A model generated the notes under the pieces. That model was not told the origin of the DNA, did not search any database, and worked only from the letters and a program-made list of their open reading frames with translations. Below are positions 1-9,607 of a stretch of DNA of 64,000 bases, in pieces. Numbering within the stretch: position 1 is the first letter of the stretch; each line of letters begins with the position of its first letter. Source of the DNA: Pholiota molesta (lineage: Eukaryota; Basidiomycota; Agaricomycetes; Agaricales; Strophariaceae); assembly GCA_014925825.1 (NCBI GenBank), contig JACGCK010000008.1:434001-498000 (forward strand), given 5' to 3'. Made by a program: the position numbers and the translations under genes.

Positions 1-909
1 GAATTAAGTATGTTATCTGACTCCAGTGGTATTCAATTCAAGGCCAATTAGGACGGACCGATTATCATGTCAGTCGTGGCTATGTTATAGCAAGTGGCAC
101 CGGGATGATTATGAGGGGGATAAGACGGGTTTCTAAAGGAAGAGATTATGGAGAAGGTCAGAGATGTAAAATACATCCATTGCATTCCTTGCAAAGTCAA
201 GATCTTTCGTTGGTGTCACTCAATTCACAGCGACGTGAGAGACATACACCAGAAAAATGCCAAGATGGCAGCTTCGAGCACTCCCAGACTCCAGTACTCC
301 CATGTTGTCTAACGAAGTCGGGTCTCGGTGGGCCGAACATACCCCAAGCCGGGGCATCAAATACGGTCGCAACTCGCAACCCTCGAAAAATTGTGCAACC
401 CACTCCATGACGTTGTTCTGTTCGAGATGTGAAGCCGATTCGGTGTCCAGACTGAGCTTCGTGATAAGAATAAGAAACTTTCATTGAAAGTTGTTGGACC
501 GTTGGTGTCGGCTGGATGCCGAGCAGGCTTTTATTTCCATTGTTTCTCGCCCATTAGTGTTTTGGTTCCCCACATCTGTAAGGGCATACGCCAGCTTGGC
601 CATCGGTGCGTGTCGCTCCTCTCTTACCCGTGGCAAGCGTGGCAATAGAATTCTGGAGTGATCGCTCATAAGCATATTCTTATCATCGCTAGATAAAAAG
701 TAGAGGCTGGTGCCTGACCTGCACAGGCTGCGCCACCGCGTGTTTGTCCCCAAGAATCTAGACGAAGGACTGCATATCTTCATCCTCACACCCTTGCGCA
801 TCTTACTTTCAAGACATCAAGAAGCTTCAAGTGTACCTTTTCCCGACAGCTTCATTTTGCTCCATATCAATACCGACAGTCGGACAAGCTACTGGCTGGC
901 CGCCATATC
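1..909. other. Left-edge region with no supportable gene
   Basis: Short open frames occur on both strands, the longest about 100 codons, but none shows a recognisable domain, intron pattern or family motif. The last few hundred bases are probably the promoter and 5' leader of the F-box gene. A gene crossing the left edge on the minus strand cannot be excluded. Confidence 0.5.
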
Positions 910-2592
910 ATGAGGACTCATTCTCCTCGCACCCCACCTCCGTCTTCCTATTCCCATTCACGACATCACATACCCGACATTAATGTCTACGACATCGCCA
1001 GTCGCATCGGCCTCCACCACCCTGACGAGTCGCAAACCGATACCAGACTTACCTCAATACCCTCATACATTTCTCTTCTCCCACCCGAAATCCTCTCCGA
1101 AATCTTCATATATTGTATACCCGATGAACAATTCCCTCTACCGTATACCACAGAAGCGCCCCTGCTGCTGACCCATGTGTCGGCACAATGGCGCTCTCTC
1201 GCTATTTCCATTCCAGAGCTTTGGACCGCGCTCCACGTCAACTACAAAGACCCAGTGGAGGACATCCCAGCGACAAACGTGTGGCTTTCACGTTCAGGAA
1301 GCAAGCCACTCTCGCTATCCGTTGCCATAGATTTTTCAGAGCAGCCCCAGCAAGAGATCCTCGATGCGTTGTGCAGGCATTCCAAACGTTGGAAGCATGT
1401 GCGTTTCGATTTTCGCCACCTCCTTTGCCCCCCGATGTATACCCTAGAGATGGCTCTGAATAATGTTCCAGAGCTCGCCACTTTTGAATTTCACGCGAGG
1501 GATGTCAGTAACATCAATATTGCACCTATCACCAGTTTACTTTCCTCTGCACCCAAACTTCGCGAGGTGACGTGGGTAGATGATTTGGCGGATACCGACA
1601 CCTTGCTGCAACTGCCATTGGGTCGCCTGACGAAACTGGCGTTGTCGATGGACCATGGGACGCTCGATTACCTTCAAGTCCTGAACGAGTGCTACAACCT
1701 GGAGCATATCCGATTAACCCGGCCATTCTCTCTTACTCCACAAACTCAAGCACCCATCTTCCTCCCAAAACTTACCTCATTCAACATATCCTCAGATATA
1801 ACGGGAGTCCTCGACCTTCTCGTCCTGCCTGCCTTGCGAGAGGTGCGCATCCACGGGGACGTCGACAAGCATGGTCGTTCACATACCCTCGGCCACGATG
1901 CACACCCGAATAGCCATCATCATGCCAATCCGTTTGCGCATTCTGCTACCGGAACTTGGGACCCCACGCCCCTTCTGTCCCTCATCGACCGATCCGCGTG
2001 TTCAATCACCAGCCTGTCCGTCAGTCCTCCCATGACAGAAGCAGCGCTGTTGATGTGCCTTCGTGGGACGAGTAACTCGCTTGTCAAGCTGTCTGTGGAG
2101 GGCATACCCGTGGGTGATATGCTGATGCAGGGGCTCACTTGTCATCCAAACGCATGCGGGTGTGTGATGAGGACAGAGCTGGAAGACGCGACAGCTGCAA
2201 TGGAAGGCAGAGGCACCTCCGATGAACACCGCACGCTTCTTTGCCCCAACCTTGAAGAACTTACTTTAGATACGCGCGTGGGATGCACGCCTGGCATGTT
2301 GGCCAACATGGTTGAGTCGAGGCTTTTGAGTTTCACATTACTGGATACTACCCGCTTCGTACACGGTACCACCGACGCTGCAGGGATTCGGACATCATCG
2401 CTCAAGATGATCAAGATAGTCGATGGGCACAAGGATATCCATCGAATAAAGACGTTGAGCTTGCTATCGAGGAGCTCAAATCTTGTTCCGCAGACAAGGG
2501 AAGAGCTCACTGTTGATATCATTGGAAGGAAACCCACGAAAGCGCAGAATCGGGATTTCTTCTTTAGGAGGAAGCTATGCGCGAGCCGTTGA
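910..2592 (+). CDS. F-box protein with leucine-rich C-terminal region
   Basis: Single-exon gene of 560 residues. An F-box-like segment lies at about residues 55-115: the core LPPEILSEIFIYC is followed by HVSAQWRSLAISIPELWTAL, which is the usual agaricomycete F-box layout. The remaining 440 residues are rich in evenly spaced leucines, consistent with degenerate leucine-rich repeats for substrate recognition. F-box proteins are the substrate-binding part of SCF ubiquitin ligases through Skp1. Hundreds of such single-exon genes occur in agaricomycete genomes, so the target cannot be guessed. A histidine-rich patch (around residues 330-345) probably forms a loop. The ATG at 910 is the first in frame and leaves the F-box near the N-terminus, as is normal. 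Confidence 0.88.
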   Translation: MRTHSPRTPPPSSYSHSRHHIPDINVYDIASRIGLHHPDESQTDTRLTSIPSYISLLPPEILSEIFIYCIPDEQFPLPYTTEAPLLLTHVSAQWRSLAISIPELWTALHVNYKDPVEDIPATNVWLSRSGSKPLSLSVAIDFSEQPQQEILDALCRHSKRWKHVRFDFRHLLCPPMYTLEMALNNVPELATFEFHARDVSNINIAPITSLLSSAPKLREVTWVDDLADTDTLLQLPLGRLTKLALSMDHGTLDYLQVLNECYNLEHIRLTRPFSLTPQTQAPIFLPKLTSFNISSDITGVLDLLVLPALREVRIHGDVDKHGRSHTLGHDAHPNSHHHANPFAHSATGTWDPTPLLSLIDRSACSITSLSVSPPMTEAALLMCLRGTSNSLVKLSVEGIPVGDMLMQGLTCHPNACGCVMRTELEDATAAMEGRGTSDEHRTLLCPNLEELTLDTRVGCTPGMLANMVESRLLSFTLLDTTRFVHGTTDAAGIRTSSLKMIKIVDGHKDIHRIKTLSLLSRSSNLVPQTREELTVDIIGRKPTKAQNRDFFFRRKLCASR

Positions 2593-3332
2593 TTTTGGGG
2601 TTCTTCCTTGTCGATCCACGGTAGCCAGGTGTGTCGCTGGCAATTGCAAGCAGGAGGACGTGAAGGTGCACGCGCCAAGTGCATGTAATTATTACGATTG
2701 CTGATTTATATCGCAATCGGAAGTCGGAACCCTTTTCCGGAGAAGATGCGGAAATTATTCGACATTCCTCCGCATTCGTCGAATTACTAGATTCGTTTGA
2801 ATATCTTTTTCTTTTTGCGTTTCCACATTCATGCCGTAGTCATGTTCATACAGTGTACCATAGTCATCGCTTTCGTTGCTTTCTTGCTATGCCTTTTTTT
2901 ATATATATAAAAAAGGTCTTTCTCTACCTTCCCACTTCAGGTAGAAATTATTGTTGGATTCATCTTTTAAATTCTCATCACCCTTACTGGGACTAGCAAC
3001 TCCATCTTCGTAGATCTCCTCAATAAGTTGCACATTGCTGGATCTATTCCTTATTCTTCCATGTACATACCTATCTGCAATCTCTAGAACATAGAATCAA
3101 CGCATTTTTTCAACGTAAACGGGAGGAGAGAAAGCAAATTGAAACGCCCCTATCTTTTGGCCTGTTATGCACGTGATCTATTAATTACATCGTGACGCGT
3201 TACGCGCCTGGTCAACTTGTTATCACTTTGACTCGCACTTCGACCTTTCGCTCGTTCTCCGCATACCAAGTAGCTCTGCAATCAGCATCATATCTCTAGG
3301 TCCTTGCTACTCTTCACACTCTAACTTTTGGA
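2593..3332. other. Intergenic region between the F-box gene and the WSS1-like gene
   Basis: AT-rich, with a short tract of alternating T and A followed by a run of A at about 2897-2914. It contains the 3' end of the F-box gene and the promoter of the downstream gene. No coding feature is supported. Confidence 0.5.
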
Positions 3333-5264
3333 ATGGTCCACCTCAGACTAAACGAAGCAGAGCCAAATCCTAATCCCCACATCAACTTCATCACCCCTCT
3401 CAAATCAGATCCAACCGAGGAAGAAGAAACCCGGAAACTCCTCAGGGCGCTCGCCGCTCAAGTGAGACCGGTGATGAAAGCACATGGCTTTGTTGTTAAT
3501 AGCTTTGAAGAGGTCTGTAACCAGCTCTTATTGATCCATGTGCATGGAGGGCTCAATCCGTGTAGTATGAGTATAACAAGGTGTTTGCTGGTCGCAATTG
3601 GAATAACGGAGAAACTGTAGGTACGTGCAACTATTCCGAAGCAAAGAATTAAAGTTAAACTCGTATAGAATTGGTTGTGAGACGGGCAGATGGTCTGTTC
3701 TATCCAATATACTGGTTAATGGGCACACTCTGCCATGAGGTCTGCATTCCAGCTTGCATTTTCGACTTCATATACTAACCTATATGCGTTTCCTCTAGCT
3801 CGCCCATATCAAGGTACGTTGATCGTACGCCGAAATACGCGTTTTGATTCTGATCTCAACGTTTGCTCAGCATATGAACCACGGGCCTGCTTTCCAAGCC
3901 CTATGGTCGCGTCTCAGAGCAGAAGTTCGACAGCTGCAGGACCGAGGATATTACGGCGATGGTAGGAACTTATTTTATCTTGTCTTTGATTCTCATACCG
4001 ATAAATTTTATGATGCAAGGCTACTGGTCCTCTGGCACGAGGCTTCGAGACTCAGCCCGGATAGGTGGCCAAGGTATCGAAGAAGGGGACTTCCCAGAAT
4101 ATATGGTCTGCATTTATTTATTTGTGCATTCAAGTTTGTGATTGCTCAAGTCTTATATAGTGCGGTGGCGCACAATCTCGGACGCGACCAACGGCCAGAC
4201 GCCGCCGCCGTACGCAAGGAAAGCGCAGGGAAGTTGTCCCATCACTGCACACCGGAGCTCAGACAGCGAAGAAACGGAAGGCTGGTGCCCGAGTTACATC
4301 GAAGTATGCCTTTGCTGGTGAAGGTGCAACACTCGCCGAAGACAGCAATAAAGGCACTGGTTTCGGAAAGCAAGCCGCAAGGTCGGACACGATATTCATT
4401 ACCATAACTTACAAAAGCAACTAATCCTTATTTAAGCAAACGAGCACGAGAAGAAAGAGCACTGGCCGCCGAACGCCGTCTACTTGCGTTACAAGGAAAA
4501 GCAGCCGGTTGGTTCGATTATTGCCTATTTATTTCGGTGATTAATTTTTTTTTAGATACAAAGGAGTCAGTACCGACCGCACAAACGACCGACGAAGACT
4601 CAGATGACGAAGTCGAATTCGTCACTGTACCAGAGACGGATGCTGAGCGGCGAGAAGCGCTGCTCGCTTCTGAGGAAACGGCCGGCCTCGAAGAGAAGCT
4701 GCGATTCGGAAACTCTTGGAAACAATTTCAAGACGAGTTCAATTTCACGGGGAACAATGTGGCCGGCGGCTCAAAACAGACGACAGACGTCCTTGACATT
4801 TCCTCTGACGAAGACGATGGCGGCGGTTGTGAAGTGCCTGTCGCATCTGGATCGACATTTACCACCCAAGTCCATGAGACGAGTGCCAAAGGTAAAGGCA
4901 AATTGAAAGCAGCGTGGACGCCGACGTCGAATGGGCTGGGCCTAGGCAAGATGGTACAGACAGAGATTGACCTGCGCAAGAAAGAGTCCCTAGGGATGGC
5001 GCCTGTGAAAGGAGGCGGGCGAACCCTAGGCCCGACGAAATCCATACCAAAGATACCACCACGCAACGATATCCGAGACAAAAGTCTCCGAGAACCTCAT
5101 ACAGGGAACCATTGGAGCTGCCTTATCTGTACACTGTAAGCAGAGTCCAAATATCTTTGACTGTCGATATATTTAAATAACTCTACTTGCCATTTGCTTA
5201 CAGAGATAACGAACCACTCCATCTTGCATGTGCAGCTTGTGGTACACCTCGTAAGGATGACTAG
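3333..5264 (+). CDS. WSS1: WLM-domain metalloprotease (WSS1/SPRTN-like) with RanBP2-type zinc finger
   Basis: Ten exons: 3333-3512, 3566-3620, 3669-3739, 3799-3813, 3871-3961, 4020-4105, 4161-4381, 4437-4507, 4556-5135 and 5204-5264, giving about 476 residues. The N-terminal WLM domain starts HLRLNEAEPNPNPHINFI and carries the zinc-protease motif HELAHIKHMNH, with the metal-binding HExxH split across introns. An acidic, probably disordered middle contains short acidic patches (DISSDEDD, DEDSDDEVEF) that could act as SUMO-interacting motifs. The C-terminus is a RanBP2/NZF-type finger (WSCLICTL...LACAACGTPRKD), suggesting ubiquitin binding. Wss1 proteases cut proteins covalently trapped on DNA; function is inferred from the family. 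Exon 4 (15 bases) encodes only LAHIK and carries the second histidine of the motif. All introns have GT-AG borders and the frame is intact. Confidence 0.9.
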
Positions 5265-5937
5265 GTTCCAAAGAGTAGGGATGTTTGACCATCATTTAGT
5301 GACCCATGTACATACATGTAAAGATGATTATCTGGAGTTTTACCGCTTGATTTTGTTTCGACTAGAAGACCTAGCTCACCGGCACCTGTCCTAAGCATCT
5401 AAACCAGAAATGGGAACCTTTGCTGGTTGCGGGGCATATGCATGAACCGTTGTTCTCAGATCAAAAGTTACATGTGGACTTTAAAATATGATCATTGATT
5501 GGTATCAAACCAAGGGGAACATTCGCCGCCCATTTTTCAACTGATACAATCAACGAAAAATACAGAGAGAATGGAGGGATAGATAATTGGGAGAAATTTG
5601 ACGGGTATACAGGCTTGGCAAATAATCAATAAGTGACTACAAGTCGAAAGGGCAAAATAGTGGCACACTATAATAAGGTGTTCAAGAAATAGGATGGAGG
5701 TTTATCCAGCTCTGAATTGAGAAAAACCTCAACATACTAAGGTCGAGGACACCCTGCGAATGAAAAGAAAATCTCCAGAGATGAAAGACCAAAAAGACCA
5801 AAAAAACCTAATCCCACCCCATCATCGTTGTCGTCATGATCTTGGGGAAAACACAGAAAGAAACCCAGTTGTGAAATGTGTATCCGGAGAGAGGGCGTCG
5901 TAAGGAACAGAGCCGACATCATGGGATAGGAGGTATC
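5265..5937. other. Convergent 3' region
   Basis: This stretch lies between the converging ends of the WSS1-like gene (+) and the wall-protein gene (-). It is AT-rich and holds short unrelated open frames only. No gene or repeat was recognised. Confidence 0.5.
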
Positions 5938-6779
5938 TTATAGCGCCATCGCAAATGCTGCGACCAATCCAGAGATCACCATGAGAGGCGTGCTGGCTTG
6001 GCGAACAGTGAAGGCGGCGCTTTGTAGGGTACCGGCGTTAGCAGCTCCGATAGGAACAACTCCTGATTGAGAATCAGCGGAACCATAGGAGCCTAAACTA
6101 GTAGCGGTAGTCGAGCTATATCTCCAATCAACATAAATTTCGTATGTCAGTATTGGCACACGTACGGGAGTGTAACGGGAACGGCAGTCGTTGCGGGTAC
6201 AGCAGTTGCTCCGGAAGATAGGGCGGAACCGGTAGCGGCACCCAGAAGGCAAGAGGCATCGGTGTTGTTGCCAACAGTGATCTATAAAGTGAAAGGGATG
6301 TTGAGAGGATTTTACAAAATGCGGCCAAATTTCTCGACACGTACCACATTGCTCCAGGCCTCGTTATCATCAGCATCGACGAGCGAAAGCTGAACCTTGG
6401 TTCCGGCCGTGATGTTTGCCGTCCACTGCATGGAAGTCGTGGTGAAGTCGCCCACCTCCGCACTGGTCACAAAAAAATCCAGTTTGAGTACCCACGTTGA
6501 AAAGATGCAAGAAAAATATCAACTGACAGGGCAGGGCCGCAGGGGTCGGAGGCCGCGACAACAATGAGGTTGTAGGGTCCTTTGGTAGCTTGCCAGGAGA
6601 TTTTGGCGGACTTGCACTGAATACGAAGGCGGCAGGCGTGAGCTGACGCCACAGGCTGACAACATGCAAGGACGAGAAATTACCTGGACCAGGTCAGGAG
6701 AGTTGATGGCGAAGTCGGCAAGAACGCCTTGGATGGCAGGGGCGACTAAGAGAGCGACAGTAAGGAATGTGGAGAACAT
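5938..6779 (-). CDS. Kre9/Knh1-like GPI-anchored cell-wall protein (Ser/Thr-rich)
   Basis: Five exons in transcript order: 6684-6779, 6528-6616, 6345-6462, 6166-6281 and 5938-6115, giving 198 residues. An N-terminal signal peptide (MFSTFLTVALLVAPAIQGVLA) is followed by the comp-like domain: FAINSPDLVQ, then CKSAKISWQATKGPYNLIVV, SDPCGPALAEVGDF and SMQWTANITAGTKVQLSLVD. A Ser/Thr/Ala-rich stretch leads into a hydrophobic C-terminus (MVISGLVAAFAMAL) typical of a GPI-attachment signal. The family acts in, or is carried on, the beta-glucan cell wall; many agaricomycete members have no assigned function. The intron 6463-6527 must be removed with a GTCAGT donor to keep PALAEVGDF in frame. A second family member lies at 59342-60332. 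Confidence 0.85.
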
Positions 6780-7056
6780 TTCTGTTGTAGCGTGGTGGGG
6801 GAGGGAGACAAAAGAAGGTGGGGACGGGGACGGGGGAGGTGAGGAGGGCGTTGGAATGGGAGGTTGATGGCTCTCGTCCCAAAACCTCCGCTACTTATGG
6901 CGCAAACACTCAACAACACCGGGCCAGCAACAGCCAACAAATTAACAATGCATTCCATCAAAACGCCATCTCCGTGCCTACCCCCACTATCCGAGCCCTA
7001 CTTTCGTAATGTACACAATACAAATAAACCCGTTAATTATCCAGCTACAAATATCT

Positions 7057-9607
7057 TCACAGTTTGGCTCCAGCTTTGCCCTTGAACGACGCCAGCATTG
7101 TTCTCTTCGTTATTCTGCAGCGCACGTCAGTTGCCATGACCACGACAACCCTGGACCGTGGAACTCACCCGGAGTGCGGAATAGCAGACGGTGTCTTCTT
7201 GGGACCATCGACCAGTGGTCGTTCGTCAATGGGGACGTAGTCACGCTTACTAGCGCCCACAAAAATCTATCATAAATTTGAGTTCAGAGGTTCATTGGCA
7301 GAAACAGTCCAACAGTACCTGACGCGGCCGCCAAATCTTGACCCCTCCCTCTTGCAGCATCATCTATCGTACAGCCTCGTTTCAATGGCAAGGTCGGTGT
7401 AACAGTATTAGGTCAGATAACGTACTTGACGCCAGTGAGCCAGCCATCCCACTACACGTGGTACGGCGAAGAGTACGGGGAAGAAATCGAGGGGGAAACC
7501 TATGCAAAATATCAATATTACCACCTAAACACCCAAGTGGTTTTCCCTACCCATGGCGCGATAAATCAGACCGCTGTAGATCCGTCAGCAAATGGTGTCC
7601 TTGTATCTATCGCGGAGAAGAAAAAACAAGTACCTCCTATCGAGGTAATCAGATAATGACAATAATACGTCAAGATGAAATAAACACACCAAAAGTCAAC
7701 GTTAGGTGCAAGTTTACGCTTAATGAAATATTCATCCTTCATTGCGACATCATGCAGAGCCATCGCAGTTTCCAGCAGTTCGTCTTTTCCGGTGCTGCAT
7801 CCCATATCAATAAGTGGTTGCCGTTTTCAAATGGAGATCAAAACATACATCTTGAACACCTCGTCTGCGGTTTTACGGACAATAAAAGAACGGGGATCCG
7901 ACTAGAATGACGTTTGAATACATCATATGGGAGAAAAACGGCCAATCAACGCTTACTGTCTTGTACACTCGATGTCCAAAACCTGACAGAACCTTTTCAC
8001 GTCTTTTGACAGCCTCGATGAAAGCGGGGACATTTTCCGGCCTATGAAAGGTTTGGGGTTTGACATAAAAATTGGACAAGGGGTTTCAATAGCTTACTTT
8101 CCGATAGAAATGAGCATGCGAATAACTGCCTCATTCGCGCCTCCTAAAAACTGGTGAGATTCCTTGTGATAGACGAAGAAGTATATTTTGACAAACCATG
8201 TAAAGGTCCACTGAAGAATTGCAATAAGTCAATATATTCATGTCTATGATTAAATCCACTTACTACAACGATGCGCAGCCGGCTCTGAAATCGTTGATCA
8301 GAATGAAAACGACCAGCACCCAAAACATAGAATCCTTACGCGATAGCAGAGTATGGGTCAACAAGGGAGCTACCAGTTTGCAGTACGGTGGTTGCTGACG
8401 CATTCAGCTCATGATCAGCGTGAAGGAGGAACAAAACGTCCAACGCCTTTTCAAGGACAGGATTGGGTTTATAATCTTCTTCTCCAAGATGGTCCATTTG
8501 GTATAGGAACCTATTCATTGCAATTCAGTTATCCCATTGTTCAGACTGTGGGCATGAATATTGACTTACGATCCGGTATAGCTAAGTCCGGTAGGAGGCG
8601 TTACAAAATCTCTTCCTTGACGCACACGGTAGGCCATTCTGCAAATATGGTTAAGCTGACAAGGAAGGCATGGAAGAAAGGAAGAGACGAACGCGGCCAG
8701 AGTTGTAGCCTTGCCTATCAGCCTATATATTTGCTTGTCCATGACAGAAAGCGAGGCTGCATCACCCTTGGTGTACAACGTTTGGCCTAATATTTGAATT
8801 CATTAGAGTCAAGAGAAAAGAAAACCAGACCCGTGATGCTGATACTTACCTTGCAAGGAAGGATTAGCCTCGGCATAGTATGATCCCAGGTAAGCAAATG
8901 AGCTGGCCAGAATTGCCATTGGGTGTGCGTCATAACTGGAAGGGAAAGGCGCTCCAGCGTGAGCGCAGAGTATTGACAACACTCAGGAATACGAGTTACC
9001 GGAAAGAGCGGCAGAATTGTTCAGCATCGGCATGGGTGACACTATGGTGCATAACCTCGGTTTCGAAAACTTTCAGCTGGGGTTTTGTTGGGAGAGCACC
9101 GTAAATGAGAAGATAAGCCGTCTCGAGGTGCGAGGAATGAAGTGCGAGTTGTTCAATGGGGTACCCTCTTTGATAACAGTCAACAATCGTGTTCAATATT
9201 CAATCGAATGTGCATAACAGTACCTGTAACGCAAAACTTTCGACAACGTGAGATAGAGATAGCTAAGAGTCGTTCTCGAGCTTACCTCCTGCCTCTCCGT
9301 CGATATATGTAATTTCGCTCCGAATTACGGCGGTATTTAAGAATCCCTTGTCCGCAACACGCAGGCCTTTGTCCGTCTCGTTTTCCTCCCGTTCGCCAGG
9401 AGCAAATGGCGCCTTCATCGCTTTAAACGCAGTAGCGGGTATACTGTTGTCCACGATCCTGAAATCATCGAACGCGCTTAATTAGCGACTGTTCTCGGAG
9501 AGTAGACGAACACCGGCGCCTTACGGAACATCGTAGACCTTTCCTGTGCGGTTGTCGCGCACCGTAAGACTGTTAGTTGGAGGTGTGGATTCTGTTGGTC
9601 GTCCCAT
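7057..9607 (-). CDS. Citrate synthase, non-mitochondrial type, with C-terminal peroxisomal signal
   Basis: Twenty exons give 493 residues with no frame break. In transcript order: 9525-9607, 9286-9458, 9224-9236, 9000-9167, 8850-8935, 8693-8786, 8570-8638, 8340-8510, 8264-8284, 8197-8210, 8098-8143, 7957-8041, 7849-7901, 7690-7794, 7634-7636, 7551-7573, 7426-7499, 7319-7363, 7169-7266 and 7057-7114. Family blocks include [37 protein letters not shown] (histidine of the active site), SGFGHRVYK and [16 protein letters not shown]. The enzyme condenses acetyl-CoA with oxaloacetate. No mitochondrial presequence is visible and the protein ends AKL, a type-1 peroxisomal signal, so a glyoxylate-cycle role is inferred. 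Exons of 3, 13, 14 and 21 bases are needed to keep the conserved blocks. A methylcitrate-synthase activity cannot be excluded from sequence. Confidence 0.93.

Noticed and set aside
6463..6527. Frame shift in the first wall-protein gene between CGPAL and AEVGDF
   Set aside because: A 65-base intron with a GTCAGT donor and GACCAG acceptor resolves it.
8639..8692. Continuous open frame through 8566-8778 in citrate synthase
   Set aside because: The read-through segment inserts residues foreign to the family. Splicing from a GTTCGT donor to TTTGCAG gives the expected TLAAMAYRVRQ.
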